Shown here: positions 25,159 to 34,274 of the stretch, one piece after another | Position numbering within the stretch: the first letter of the stretch is position 1 | How the letters are laid out: the number at the start of each line of letters is the position of its first letter | Assembly: GCA_040384645.1 (NCBI GenBank) | Contig: JAZKIX010000057.1 | Coordinates: 1 to 44,214, forward strand | DNA length: 44,214 nucleotides | Origin: JAZKIX01 sp040384645 | Lineage (GTDB): Bacteria > Pseudomonadota > Gammaproteobacteria > Burkholderiales > Burkholderiaceae_D | Direction of reading: 5' to 3' | Notes under the pieces: generated by a model | Databases searched by the model: none | Seen by the model: the letters and a program-made list of their open reading frames with translations, nothing else | Told to the model about the DNA's origin: nothing | Translations under genes and position numbers: made by a program

Positions 25159-26274
25159 CTATGGCAGCAAGGGTGGCTGACGCGCTTCCTTGGCCTTGAT
25201 CTCGGCAATCGTCTTATCCATCGCCGCCAACCGGTACGCTGTGTCGGGATGAATCGCGGTATGGCCGTTGAGTACCGAAGCGGGATATTCGCTTGCCAGC
25301 CGGCGCCAGAACTGCGGCGCTTTTTCAACTTGATAACCAGCTTTTGACAACATATTCAAGGCCAGGATATCGGCTGCAGCGTCCAGTTCTTTCAAGGTAA
25401 CCTTGACGCCGGCGGTGCCGCTCATGGTCGACAAGTCAGGGTTGAGTCGTACCAGATTGTCGATAATGGCACCGACCGTGCCGGTCATGCGTTGCTTTTC
25501 GGGGTGACCCAGGGCGGCATGCGCCATCTCCCGGGCGATGGCAAACGCCAGCTCCAGGTCGGATTTGGCAACATTGACCAGCCCCCGGGTCAAGACGATG
25601 CGGCGGCCATCGGTGTAACTGTTGACGTGGTCCGCATTGCCCAGTTCGACCCGGAACGCGCAGGCCTGGGTCATCGGGATATTGAGTACCTGGCTATTGC
25701 CGTCGCGCGAGATGGTCAATTTGATGTGGCTGCGGCCGCTGGTCAACGGTCCCAAAATGGCCGCCGCTTGCCGCTCGGCATTTTCACCTTGTGGCAGCGG
25801 CGTGTCTTCGGCAGTCAGGACAATATCGCGCTTTTGCAGGCCGACCCGCGCCGCGCCGCTGGCAGCCAGCACACTAGTCACTTGCAGCCGTTCATCCAGG
25901 CCAAAGGCCGCTTGCACCTTGTCGGCTAGTTCTCTGGAATACGAGTATTTATTCTTCGCCGAAAAACCCAGCAGCAAGCGCGATTGCTTCTTGCATAGTT
26001 CGGAATTTTTCATCAATAACGGTGCTGCGATCGCATCGAGCCGATCCTGCGTCGTCATCAAGCCACGCAGGGCGGCGATTTCAGGCGAATCTGGCACCTG
26101 CACCACGGCTGGCGGCGGTTCTGTATCTAGCTCTGGTTGTTGCTGAACCGATGACGCCGGTTTGGGCGTTGCCGGTGGATTGCTGGCACAAGCGGCCATT
26201 AAGACCGCCAGCGTGGCTACCAGCAGGTGCGTGAATCCGTGCTTGAATCGAGATTGTTCACATGGCTTATGCAT
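25159..26274 (-). CDS. M48-like lipoprotein with degenerate zinc site and PDZ-like insert
   Basis: 371 residues. Lipoprotein signal (VLMAAC, Cys29), a PDZ-like segment about 130-205 (SGAARVGLQKRDIVL, then GRSHIKLTISRDG) and an M48-type peptidase region. The expected zinc motif HExxH is REMAH at 248-252, so the first zinc ligand is Arg. The glutamate usually found as third ligand is in a changed ELDAAAD context. The later HPDTAYRL resembles the M48 THPxxxxR motif. It is probably not a normal zinc peptidase; it could be a pseudo-enzyme or chaperone in the envelope. It starts 8 bases after dut and is likely cotranscribed with it. Confidence 0.78.
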   Translation of the reverse strand: MHKPCEQSRFKHGFTHLLVATLAVLMAACASNPPATPKPASSVQQQPELDTEPPPAVVQVPDSPEIAALRGLMTTQDRLDAIAAPLLMKNSELCKKQSRLLLGFSAKNKYSYSRELADKVQAAFGLDERLQVTSVLAASGAARVGLQKRDIVLTAEDTPLPQGENAERQAAAILGPLTSGRSHIKLTISRDGNSQVLNIPMTQACAFRVELGNADHVNSYTDGRRIVLTRGLVNVAKSDLELAFAIAREMAHAALGHPEKQRMTGTVGAIIDNLVRLNPDLSTMSGTAGVKVTLKELDAAADILALNMLSKAGYQVEKAPQFWRRLASEYPASVLNGHTAIHPDTAYRLAAMDKTIAEIKAKEARQPPLLP

Positions 26275-26282
26275 GATGATTC

Positions 26283-26732
26283 CTAATGTTTGCCGGTACT
26301 GCCGAAACCGCCGCTACCGCGCTCGCTGCTGTCGAATTCCTCGACCACATTGAAGCCCACTTGCAACACCGGTACGATGATCAATTGTGCCAGCCGTTCC
26401 ATTGGATTAAGGGTGAATGCATCTTGCCCGCGATTCCAGGTCGATACCATCAATTGCCCTTGATAGTCGGAATCGATCAGCCCCACCAGATTGCCCAGCA
26501 CGATGCCGTGCTTATGCCCCATGCCGCTACGCGGCAGAATCATCGCGGCATAGCCCGGATCGCCGATATGGATTGCCAGTCCGGTAGGAATGAGTACGGT
26601 CTGACCAGGTCCAATGGTGATCGGCGCATCGATGCAAGCGCGCAAATCCAGGCCCGCGCTGCCGGGTGTGCCATAAGCTGGCATTTGCTCTTTCATGCGC
26701 GGGTCGATGATCTTGAGGTCTATGGTTTTCAT
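26283..26732 (-). CDS. dut: dUTP diphosphatase
   Basis: Hydrolyses dUTP to dUMP and pyrophosphate, keeping uracil out of DNA and supplying dTMP synthesis; homotrimer. 149 residues. Family motifs: AGLDLRA, PRSGMGHKHGI, GNLVGLIDSDYQG, and the C-terminal GSGGFGSTG that closes the active site. The ATG at 26732 begins the conserved MKTIDLKII. It lies in the usual lspA-coaBC-dut order, but 212 bases, including repeat copy 3, separate it from coaBC. Confidence 0.96.
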   Translation of the reverse strand: MKTIDLKIIDPRMKEQMPAYGTPGSAGLDLRACIDAPITIGPGQTVLIPTGLAIHIGDPGYAAMILPRSGMGHKHGIVLGNLVGLIDSDYQGQLMVSTWNRGQDAFTLNPMERLAQLIIVPVLQVGFNVVEEFDSSERGSGGFGSTGKH

Positions 26733-26782
26733 TGAGAGTGGTTCGTCTGGTGTGTTCAAACAGCTAAAAACAGCCAAAATTG

Positions 26783-26862
26783 TTAAAAATATACTCCATG
26801 CAGTATTTTAAAATGCCCTTTAAATCCCTGCGGGATATGGGGTATTTTGGCACATACCCCCC
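26783..26862 (+). repeat. Two-hairpin intergenic repeat, copy 3
   Basis: Stem 1: AAAATATACT with AGTATTTT, imperfect by two extra bases. Stem 2: GGGGTAT (26839-26845) with ATACCCC (26854-26860), perfect. TGCGGG precedes stem 2 at the same spacing as in the other copies. This is the only copy inside a probable operon, between coaBC and dut. Confidence 0.75.
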
Positions 26863-26944
26863 TCAATATGCATTTCATAACGCTTGATTTGAAAGCGGGA
26901 TTTTAACGCTGGTCGGTCCGCGCCAATCTGCTGTCACAACAACT

Positions 26945-28135
26945 TCACAATCGGCGTGCAATCTCCGCAATCAATATCCGCCCCAACACCTGCTTATCCG
27001 CCCTTGCCAATGGCATATGCCCGGCATCGTCAAACAACACCAGTTCATTCTCGTCTTTGCCAAAAGTCTGGGGGCCGATATTGCCGATCAAGAGCGGGAT
27101 ATTCTTTTTCTTGCGCTTGGCTTCGCCAAATTCCAGCAGGTTTTCTGACTCGGCGGCAAAGCCGACGCAATACGGCCGGTTTGGCAGACTTGCAACGGCA
27201 GCAAGGATGTCTGGATTTTGTGCAAATTGCAAGACCGGCGCGTTGCCTGATGCATCTTTTTTCAGCTTTTGTGCGCTGGCATTCACCACGCGCCAGTCGG
27301 CCACCGCGGCGACCGCGATGAAAATATCCTGACCGGGCGCGTGCAACATCACCACATCGTGCATTTGCTGTGCGGTCTGGACATTGATGCGATGGATGCC
27401 GGATGCCGCACTGAGGGCAGTCGGGCCCGACACTAAGGTGACTTTTGCACCGGCTTCGTGGGCGGCGCGGGCGATGGCATACCCCATCTTGCCGGACGAC
27501 AGATTGGTAATGCCGCGTACCGGATCGATCGGCTCGAAAGTGGGGCCGGCGGTAATCAAGACCCGTTTGCCGCGCAATATTTTGGGCTGGAAGGTGGCGA
27601 TGATTTCTTCTAGCAATTGCTCCGGTTCCAGCATCCGGCCCATGCCGGTTTCGCCGCATGCCTGTTCGCCGGCAGCCGGGCCGAGGATGCCGATGCCATC
27701 CAACTTGAGCTGGGCCGCATTGCGCTGGGTTGCCGGGTTTTGCCACATCTCGACATTCATCGCTGGCGCTACCAGTAATGGCACGTGGGCCGGGCGCGCC
27801 AGACAAAGCGTGGACAGCAAATCGTCGCACACCCCATGCGCCAGCTTGAACATGAAATCGGCCGAGCACGGCGCAATCACCAGCGCATCGGCATCGCGGG
27901 TCAGATCGATATGCGCCATATTGTTGGCGATGCGCGGGTCCCACTGGTCGGTATGGACCGGTTTGCCCGACAGCGCCTGCATGGTGACCGGTGTGATGAA
28001 ATGGGTCGCCGCCTCACTCATCACCACTTGGACAGAAGCACCGGCTTTGATCAAGCCACGCGTCAGTTCGGCCGCCTTGTAGCAGGCCACGCCGCCGGAG
28101 AGGCCGAGGACGATTTTCTTGCCGCTGAGATCCAT
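26945..28135 (-). CDS. coaBC: Bifunctional phosphopantothenoylcysteine decarboxylase / phosphopantothenate-cysteine ligase
   Basis: Two steps of coenzyme A synthesis. The N-terminal CoaC flavoprotein (GLSGGVACYKA at the start, then AMNVEMWQNPATQRN) makes phosphopantetheine by decarboxylation; the C-terminal CoaB part (ITAGPTFEPIDPVRGITN, SSGKMGYAIA) joins cysteine using CTP. 396 residues from the ATG at 28135, with AGGAG at a normal distance; a GTG two codons upstream is too close to that site. 63 bases separate it from lspA. Confidence 0.95.
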   Translation of the reverse strand: MDLSGKKIVLGLSGGVACYKAAELTRGLIKAGASVQVVMSEAATHFITPVTMQALSGKPVHTDQWDPRIANNMAHIDLTRDADALVIAPCSADFMFKLAHGVCDDLLSTLCLARPAHVPLLVAPAMNVEMWQNPATQRNAAQLKLDGIGILGPAAGEQACGETGMGRMLEPEQLLEEIIATFQPKILRGKRVLITAGPTFEPIDPVRGITNLSSGKMGYAIARAAHEAGAKVTLVSGPTALSAASGIHRINVQTAQQMHDVVMLHAPGQDIFIAVAAVADWRVVNASAQKLKKDASGNAPVLQFAQNPDILAAVASLPNRPYCVGFAAESENLLEFGEAKRKKKNIPLLIGNIGPQTFGKDENELVLFDDAGHMPLARADKQVLGRILIAEIARRL

Positions 28136-28198
28136 ACACACTCCTGAAAAGCGAAGTAAAACCTGCTATCTGGCTGATTCGACGCTGATACTAAGCTG

Positions 28199-28708
28199 TT
28201 ATTTATTCACGCGCCGCAATTCATCCAAGATGAATAAAATCGCGCCCAGCGTAATCGCACTATCGGCCACATTGAAAGCCGGAAAGTGCCAGTTGCGCCA
28301 GTAAAAATCGAGAAAATCGATCACATGGCCATACATGATGCGGTCGATTACATTGCCGATGGCGCCGCCCAGAATCAGCGCCAGCGCCCAGCAAAACATG
28401 CGTTGGCCGGCGTGTTTTTTCAAGAGATAGGTAATGAAAACGACTGCAACCAGCGCAATAGCGGTGAAAACATAGCGCTGCCAGCCCGACTCTGCCGCCA
28501 GGAAGCTAAACGCCGCACCCCTGTTATAGGCTAGTACGAGATTGAAGAAAGACGTGACCGCATGCGATTCGCCAAAAGTGAATAGTTTGGTAATCGTGAT
28601 TTTGCTCAACTGGTCGAATAAAACCACGATGGCTGCGATGCCGAGCCACGGCACCATGCTGCTGCCGCTGGATTTGGATGAGGGGCGATTTGGATTTTTA
28701 GTGGCCAT
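28199..28708 (-). CDS. lspA: Lipoprotein signal peptidase (signal peptidase II)
   Basis: Aspartyl protease of the inner membrane that removes signal peptides from diacylated prolipoproteins. 169 residues with four membrane helices. Catalytic Asp122 (GNVIDR) and Asp149 (FNVADS) are present, and FDQLSK and YNRGAAFSFL are conserved. The N-terminal ~18 residues are Ser/Lys-rich. It directly follows ileS, the usual partner. Confidence 0.95.
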   Translation of the reverse strand: MATKNPNRPSSKSSGSSMVPWLGIAAIVVLFDQLSKITITKLFTFGESHAVTSFFNLVLAYNRGAAFSFLAAESGWQRYVFTAIALVAVVFITYLLKKHAGQRMFCWALALILGGAIGNVIDRIMYGHVIDFLDFYWRNWHFPAFNVADSAITLGAILFILDELRRVNK

Positions 28709-28740
28709 ATTTTGCTGTCGAAAAAGTGAAGCTGCCGATT

Positions 28741-28797
28741 CTCTCCTCCCTCTTAAGGCGCTCGGCCAGAGGGGGAGGTTGGGAGGGGGATGGGTTT
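28741..28797. repeat. G-rich palindromic repeat at a gap edge
   Basis: CCTCCCTCT (about 28746-28754) can pair with AGAGGGGGAGG to its right, and the block runs on as GGTTGGGAGGGGGATGGG into the N run. Such dispersed C/G-rich blocks are common reasons for assembly breaks. It lies between lspA and the lost 3' end of ileS. Confidence 0.55.
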
Positions 28798-28807
28798 NNN
28801 NNNNNNN
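28798..28807. other. Assembly gap (10 N) at the 3' end of ileS
   Basis: Ten N directly next to the G-rich repeat. The last ileS codons and stop are inside it. Confidence 0.98.
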
Positions 28808-31701
28808 GTGCCAAACAGATTGCTGACACAGCGGCCGCACAAGCCCGTATGTTCTGCATGTGATCCGACATCGGCGCGGTAATGCCAGCAGCGTTCGCAC
28901 TTGGCGGCGGCCGAAGGGGTCACCGCCAGCGCTTCATGCTCGGCTGAATCGACCTGCACCACGCTCGCTTGTGACGTGATGAAAACGAATTTCAAGTCAT
29001 CCTCCAGGCTGGCAAGCAGCGCATATTTGTCGCCGCTGGCCTTGATTGCCACTTCCGCCTGCAAGGATGAACCGATGCCGCCGGCGACCCGCACTTCTTC
29101 CAGTTGTTTGGTGACATCGGCGCGGATTTCGCGCAACTGGGTGAATTTCTCCAGCAACGCGGCAGAGTTCGCCACGCCCGGCAATTCGTAATAGGTTTGG
29201 GTAAAAATAGTTTCGTCGCTGGCGGCAAATTCTTCCTTGCTGGCAAACACGGCCCACGCTTCTTCGCTGGTAAACGACAGCATTGGCGCCATCACGCGCA
29301 GCAGCGCATGGGTGATATGCCACATCGCCGTTTGCGCCGAACGGCGCGCGGTGGAATCTACGCCGCAGGTGTACAAACGGTCTTTCAGGATATCGAGATA
29401 AAAACCGCCCAAGTCTTCCGAGCAATAGGTTTGCAGTTTGGCGACCACTGGATGGAATTCAAAGGCATCGAAATGCACCAATAATTCCGTCTGCAATTGC
29501 GCCATGCGGGCAATCGCGTATCGGTCGATTTCAAACAAGTCTGCCACCGGCAAGGCGTCTTTGCTGGCGATGAAATCGGACGTATTGGCCAGCAAAAAGC
29601 GCAAGGTATTGCGGATGCGGCGATACGACTCGGTCACCCGTTTCAGGATTTCATCCGAGATCGTCAACTCGCCCGAATAATCGCTCGATGCCACCCACAG
29701 CCGCAAGATATCGGCGCCCAGGGTATCGAAGATTTTTTGCGGTGCGATGACGTTGCCTTCGGATTTGGACATCTTGCGGCCATTGCCATCGACCACAAAA
29801 CCATGCGTCAGCAAGGCTTTATAAGGCGCGCGGCCATCCAGCATTGAGGCGGTCAGCAACGATGAATGGAACCAGCCGCGATGCTGATCCGAGCCTTCGA
29901 GATACAAGTCCGCCGGAAACTGCAATTGCGTCTGGTGCGAGCCGCGCAACACGGTTGAATGGGTGGTGCCGGAATCGAACCAGACGTCCAGCGTGTCCTT
30001 GTTCTTGACGTACATATCGGCGTCAGCGCCGAGCAAGTCTTTCGGGTCCAGAATTTGCCAGGCTTCAACCCCATTTTGTTCAATCAGCTTGGCAATCGCT
30101 TCCAGTAATTCCGGCGTGCGTGGATGCAAATCGCCGCTTTCCTTGTGCAAGAAAAACGCCATCGGCACGCCCCATTGGCGTTGGCGCGACAGCGTCCAGT
30201 CGGGCCGGTTGGCGATCATGCCGTGCAGGCGCGCCTTGCCCCAGGACGGGAAAAATTGCGTTTCATCAATGCTGCGTAATGCCGTTTCACGCAAGCTGGC
30301 GCCGCCATCTTTTGGCGTGATATCCATGCTGGCAAACCATTGCGAGGTAGCGCGATACACAATTGGGGTTTTATGGCGCCAGCAATGCATATAACTATGG
30401 TCGAACATGACCAGCTTGAAGAGCGAACCGACTTCTTCGAGTTTGGTGCAGATCGGTTTGGAGGCTTCCCAGATCGTCATGCCGCCAAAAAACGGCAACC
30501 ACGAGGCATATTTGCCATCGCCCATCACCGGTTTGATGATGTCGTCATCCTTCATGCCATGCGCCTTGCACGACGCATAGTCATCGACGCCGTAAGCAGG
30601 GGCGGAATGGACGATGCCGGTACCGGTATCGAGCGTCACGTAATCGCCCAGATAGACTGGCGAAAAGCGCTCGTAACCGGCGTCGATTTTGGCAAACGGA
30701 TGGCTAAAATTGACCAGCGACAACGCTTCACCCTTGCAGGTGGCAATGACTGCGCCTTCCAGCCCAAAGCGCAGCAGGCAAGCTTCCACCAAATCCTGCG
30801 CCAGAATCAGCAAGGTCGGCACGCCGTCGCGCACGGTTTGCACCAGCGCGTAAGTAAATTCCGGGTGCATGTTCAAGGCTTGATTCGACGGGATCGTCCA
30901 CGGCGTGGTGGTCCAGATCACCGCGTAACCATGTTCAGTTGGCAGTGTATCCAGGCCGAAAGCGGTGGCGATTTTTTCCGGTTCGGCGAACGGAAAGCCA
31001 ACATCGATGGCCGGATCGCGCTTGTCCTGGTATTCCACTTCCGCTTCAGCCAGGGCAGAGCCGCAATCGAAGCACCAGTTGACCGGTTTCAAGCCGCGAT
31101 AGACGTAACCTTTTTCCAGCAATTGGCCTAGAGCGCGCAATTCGTCGGCTTCATTGCCGAAATTCATGGTCAGGTAGGGGTTGTCCCATTCGGCCAAGAC
31201 GCCGAGGCGGATGAAGCCCAGCTTTTGCTTTTCAACTTGCTCGGCCGCGTAGGCGCGTGCCTTGGCTTGCACTTCGGCCGTCGGCAGATTCTTGCCGTAC
31301 AGCTTTTCGATTTGGATTTCGATCGGCATGCCGTGGCAATCCCAGCCCGGCACATATTGGGCATCGAAACCGGCCATATTGTGCGACTTGACCACCATGT
31401 CCTTGAGCGTCTTGTTGACCGCGTGGCCGATATGGATGTCGCCATTGGCATACGGCGGGCCGTCATGCAAAATCCATTTCGGGCGGTTTTTCGATGCCTT
31501 GCGGATGCGTTGATAGATTTTTTTGTCTTGCCACTCCTTGACCCATTGCGGCTCGCGCTTGGCCATGTCGCCGCGCATGGGGAAGGGCGTTTCGATCATA
31601 TTGACCGGATATTTGCTCTGCGGTTTGGCGTTGGCTTTATCGCCGGCAGGTTTAGGCGATTTGGGCTGCTGCGGGGGATTTTGCGTTGGCGTATTCGACA
31701 T
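28808..31701 (-). CDS. ileS: Isoleucyl-tRNA synthetase (3' end in gap)
   Basis: Charges tRNA-Ile; class I synthetase with editing domain. HIGH at residues 90-93, KMSKS at 643-647, and a C-terminal zinc site CERCW...CGRC. About 965 residues are visible, ending at CVSNLFGT; the last few codons and stop lie in the gap at 28798-28807. The first ~30 residues are a Pro/Lys-rich extension. The ATG at 31701 is chosen (GAAG upstream); a TTG start four codons earlier is possible. Upstream of lspA as in most bacteria. Confidence 0.96.
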
Positions 31702-31792
31702 GTTTTTCTTCAATGATGATGCGTGAATTTGCTTAAATCAGGACTGCGCCGCAGCGTTGCGCGGCACAAAAAAGTAAAACGGCAGGCAATGC

Positions 31793-32770
31793 TCAAATTC
31801 GGTNNNNNNNNNNCGAAATTGCCGCATCTCGCTCGGCAAAGAAGTCACGGGCTTGCGCCGCATCGCGTGCAATCGCCGCTGTCAGGGTCGGTAAATCGCT
31901 GTACTTTTCTTCATCGCGCAGTTTTTGCAAAAATTCGATTCGCACCAGTTTGCCGTAACACACCTGGGCAAAGTCGAATACATGCGCTTCCAGCAAAACC
32001 CGGCCGCTATCGTCCACCGTCGGCCGCACGCCCAGGCTGGCCACTGCCGGCAAAGGTGCATCAGCCAAGCCATGTACCTGCACCACAAAAACGCCCGACA
32101 GCGAAGGGCGTTTGTGCGTCACGCGCAAATTTAGTGTCGGGAAACCTAGAGTGCGCCCCAGCTTTTGCCCATGCACCACATGGCCGGAGATGGTGTAGGG
32201 ATGGCCCAGCAACGCTTGCGCATGCGGAAAATCGCCTTGCGCCAGCGCGGCCCGCACTGCGGACGATGAGATGCGGATGCCGTCATTCATCACCGTTGGC
32301 ATGGTTTCGACCTCGAAACCATATTGCTTGCCGGCCTCGATCAGCATTGCCAGATTGCCGGCACGTTTAGCGCCGTAGCAAAAGTCTTCGCCCACCAGGA
32401 TCCACTTAGCGTGTAAGCCTTGCACCAAGACTTTTTCGGTAAATTCTTGCGGCGACATGGCCGCGAAATGATGATTGAAATGTTCGACGATGACGCGATC
32501 GACGCCGGTATTGTCGAGCGATTGCAATTTATCGCGCAGATTGGCGATGCGCGTGGGCGCCTTGCTTGGGTCGCCCGCCAGATTGGCAAAAAATTCACGC
32601 GGGTGCGGTTCAAACGTCATCACTGCCGCATCGAGCTGCAAGCGCGATGCGGCCTCGCGCACGCGCGCCAGCAGCGCCTGATGGCCGCGATGGACGCCAT
32701 CGAAGTTGCCGATGGTCAGCGCACAGGGCGCCCGTGCTGCGTTATTGGGAAGTCCGCGAAATACCTTCAT
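31793..32770 (-). CDS. ribF: Bifunctional riboflavin kinase / FMN adenylyltransferase (3' end in gap)
   Basis: Makes FMN from riboflavin, then FAD. The N-terminal adenylyltransferase domain begins with LTIGNFDGVHRGHQ (18-31); RISSSAVR precedes the kinase domain, which contains GRTLGFPTLNL. About 320 residues are visible; the last few lie in the 10-N gap, and the bases beyond can finish the frame as RI then stop, so the coordinate of the end is provisional. It supplies the FAD that ApbE needs as FMN donor. It heads the ileS-lspA-coaBC-dut block. Confidence 0.93.
   Translation of the reverse strand: MKVFRGLPNNAARAPCALTIGNFDGVHRGHQALLARVREAASRLQLDAAVMTFEPHPREFFANLAGDPSKAPTRIANLRDKLQSLDNTGVDRVIVEHFNHHFAAMSPQEFTEKVLVQGLHAKWILVGEDFCYGAKRAGNLAMLIEAGKQYGFEVETMPTVMNDGIRISSSAVRAALAQGDFPHAQALLGHPYTISGHVVHGQKLGRTLGFPTLNLRVTHKRPSLSGVFVVQVHGLADAPLPAVASLGVRPTVDDSGRVLLEAHVFDFAQVCYGKLVRIEFLQKLRDEEKYSDLPTLTAAIARDAAQARDFFAERDAAISXXXXRI
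31804..31813. other. Assembly gap (10 N) at the 3' end of ribF
   Basis: Ten N just before the probable ribF stop. Actual length unknown. Confidence 0.98.
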
Positions 32771-32805
32771 TTATGCCGAATCAGGAAATTACAGAAAAGC
32801 CGTGG

Positions 32806-32811
32806 ATTATA
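32806..32811 (-). promoter_or_regulatory. Likely -10 box of ribF
   Basis: Perfect TATAAT on the minus strand, 35 bases before the ribF ATG. It sits in the loop of a short inverted repeat, AAAAGCC (32795-32801) and GGCTTTT (32814-32820). Confidence 0.5.
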
Positions 32812-32828
32812 AAGGCTTTTGCAGCCCT

Positions 32829-32860
32829 GGCCGGCCGCTTAGCCATCTAAGCGGCCGGCC
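32829..32860. other. Perfect 14-bp hairpin upstream of ribF
   Basis: GGCCGGCCGCTTAG and its exact complement around the loop CCAT. There is no T-run on either side, and it lies upstream of the likely ribF promoter, not after a gene. It may be a cruciform-type site, a regulator site or a relic terminator. Confidence 0.6.
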
Positions 32861-32962
32861 AAGTGTTTCAAATGTGCCGCGTCAGCGCATTGCGTATGGC
32901 TTGACATTACGTGCCAATGGTCTTGCTTGCAGCTTGAAGGGCTGTTTTCAGATACCTATATT

Positions 32963-33040
32963 GAAAAATATACTGCCCCTTGTATTTTAGAATGGGCTTT
33001 TAAGACGTGCGGGAGCACTGTTATTTTTGCCCATACTCCC
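32963..33040 (+). repeat. Two-hairpin intergenic repeat, copy 4
   Basis: Stem 1: AAAATATAC with GTATTTT. Stem 2 is the weakest of the five: GGGAG (33011-33015) with CTCCC (33036-33040). TGCGGG is conserved at 33008-33013. It lies between divergent genes. It shares an extra upstream block (GAAGGnCTnTTTT) with copy 2. Confidence 0.7.
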
Positions 33041-33262
33041 TATTTTTTGCGTCATCTGATGCTGTTGGCGCCAGTTTATCGCTCGCTTTTAGACGGTGGT
33101 CGCGACTACTCCGCGGCATTTGCGGGATCGAAACATGGGAGCATGGCTACAATGGCGCTCGTGTTTACCCTTGCAAGCCACAGCAAAAGGCGGCTCTTGA
33201 TTCACCGGGTCTGGGCTGATGCTGGGCTCAGCCTGATTTCCCTCAGTGAAAGAAAATAAAAA

Positions 33263-33610
33263 ATGAAACATGTGAAATTTGCAACGATATTTTTTGGTTT
33301 AAGCCTTGCTTTGACAGCAAGCGCGGAAGTCACCGAGCAGGAAATCATCGAGGCCCAGACCTCTAGCACCTTGGCTTCGGCCGACTATGTGCGTAAAAAA
33401 TGTCCCAAACTGGAAATCGATGAAGATGCGTTAAAGGAACTCCTGACGCGCGTTGGAAAACCTGCCGATACCTTGCGACAATCGGAGGAATACATTGAGC
33501 AGCGCGATGTCTTGCTGCGGATGGAGAAGACCCCGCAAGCGCCGTTGATTTGTACGGTGTTGCCCTTAGCACATGGCGGTTACGGGCGCGGCATTATCGA
33601 TGAGAAATAG
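33263..33610 (+). CDS. Small exported hypothetical protein
   Basis: 115 residues with a signal peptide (FATIFFGLSLALTASA). The mature part is mostly acidic and helical, with two cysteines (KKCPKL and LICTVL) that could form a disulfide in the periplasm. No family recognised. AGAAAA just before the ATG gives a weak ribosome-binding site. Starts a run of three small envelope genes. Confidence 0.6.
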   Translation: MKHVKFATIFFGLSLALTASAEVTEQEIIEAQTSSTLASADYVRKKCPKLEIDEDALKELLTRVGKPADTLRQSEEYIEQRDVLLRMEKTPQAPLICTVLPLAHGGYGRGIIDEK

Positions 33611-33729
33611 GCGAAGGTTCGAATATCGCCTCGTGACTACTGATTAACCGATGCAGGCGATTGCTGATACGCGACGGTTGGCGTGGGGCAAACCCATTGC
33701 CTTAGTGGCAAATTCTTAGAAAGACTTCC

Positions 33730-34251
33730 TTGAAAATATTTCTGGCGCTTGTCGGCGTCGTGCTTGGACTTGGTCTGGGCTGCTATTTTTTTGTCAGCAT
33801 CGTGGCGGAAGGCGACGGCGCGGTCCGCCTGCGTAGTGGCGTGTTAGGCGAGGAAAAGGTCGAGGCAGGATTGCATTGGGATATCCCGTATTTTTATGCA
33901 CTGCGGATTAATCGCGGCGCATTCCAAATTCGCATCAGGACACTCTCCGTTCCAGCGCTGCCAGGATCAAAAAACGCGCCGCAGCCGGTCATTACCTTGT
34001 GGTTTATAGGCGATGGCCGCCAATACTTTAAGGCTATGCAAGCCAATAACGCGGTCGACAATAGAGCGGCATCAGATGCGCAAATCGATGCCGAATTGCA
34101 ACAGCGATTAATCCTTGCCTTAGCAAAACGGTCGGTAGAGAAGTCGTTGCCACTTCGTGCGCAAGACTGGCAACAGTTGACGCAACAAGTTGCGCCAACC
34201 ATGTTTGCTGATTACGGTGTGCGGCTGGTGTCGTTTAAGCCCAAAGATTGA
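33730..34251 (+). CDS. SPFH/HflC-like membrane protein, short
   Basis: 173 residues. An N-terminal membrane helix is followed by VAEGDGAVRLRSG and GLHWDIPYF, which match the beginning of the SPFH/Band 7 domain (HflC, prohibitin, stomatin). The C-terminal coiled coil of full-length members is missing; the product ends after a short helical part and VRLVSFKPKD. SPFH proteins build membrane microdomains or protease-regulating cages. The start is TTG at 33730, with no ATG near; an upstream start cannot be excluded. No HflK/HflX partner nearby. Confidence 0.6.
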   Translation: MKIFLALVGVVLGLGLGCYFFVSIVAEGDGAVRLRSGVLGEEKVEAGLHWDIPYFYALRINRGAFQIRIRTLSVPALPGSKNAPQPVITLWFIGDGRQYFKAMQANNAVDNRAASDAQIDAELQQRLILALAKRSVEKSLPLRAQDWQQLTQQVAPTMFADYGVRLVSFKPKD

Positions 34252-34274
34252 ACCAAGGGCTAGTCCATCGCTGC

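Larger units (their letters stand above)
32771..33262. other. Intergenic region between divergent ribF and the 33263 gene
   Basis: 492 bases holding the ribF promoter, the 14-bp hairpin and repeat copy 4. The remainder (33041-33262) shows no supported gene: open frames crossing the repeat have no protein family features. No FMN-riboswitch fold was recognised. Confidence 0.5.

Noticed and set aside
28199..28900. Longer lspA start extending into the gap
   Set aside because: The extra residues come from the G-rich repeat and the N run; the ATG at 28708 begins the normal protein.
32771..32962. FMN riboswitch before ribF
   Set aside because: I could not find the conserved multi-stem pattern; only simple inverted repeats are present.
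32927..33259. 110-codon frame upstream of the 33263 gene
   Set aside because: It runs through repeat copy 4 and has no start signal or recognisable domain; resemblance to the copy 2 frame comes from the shared repeat.
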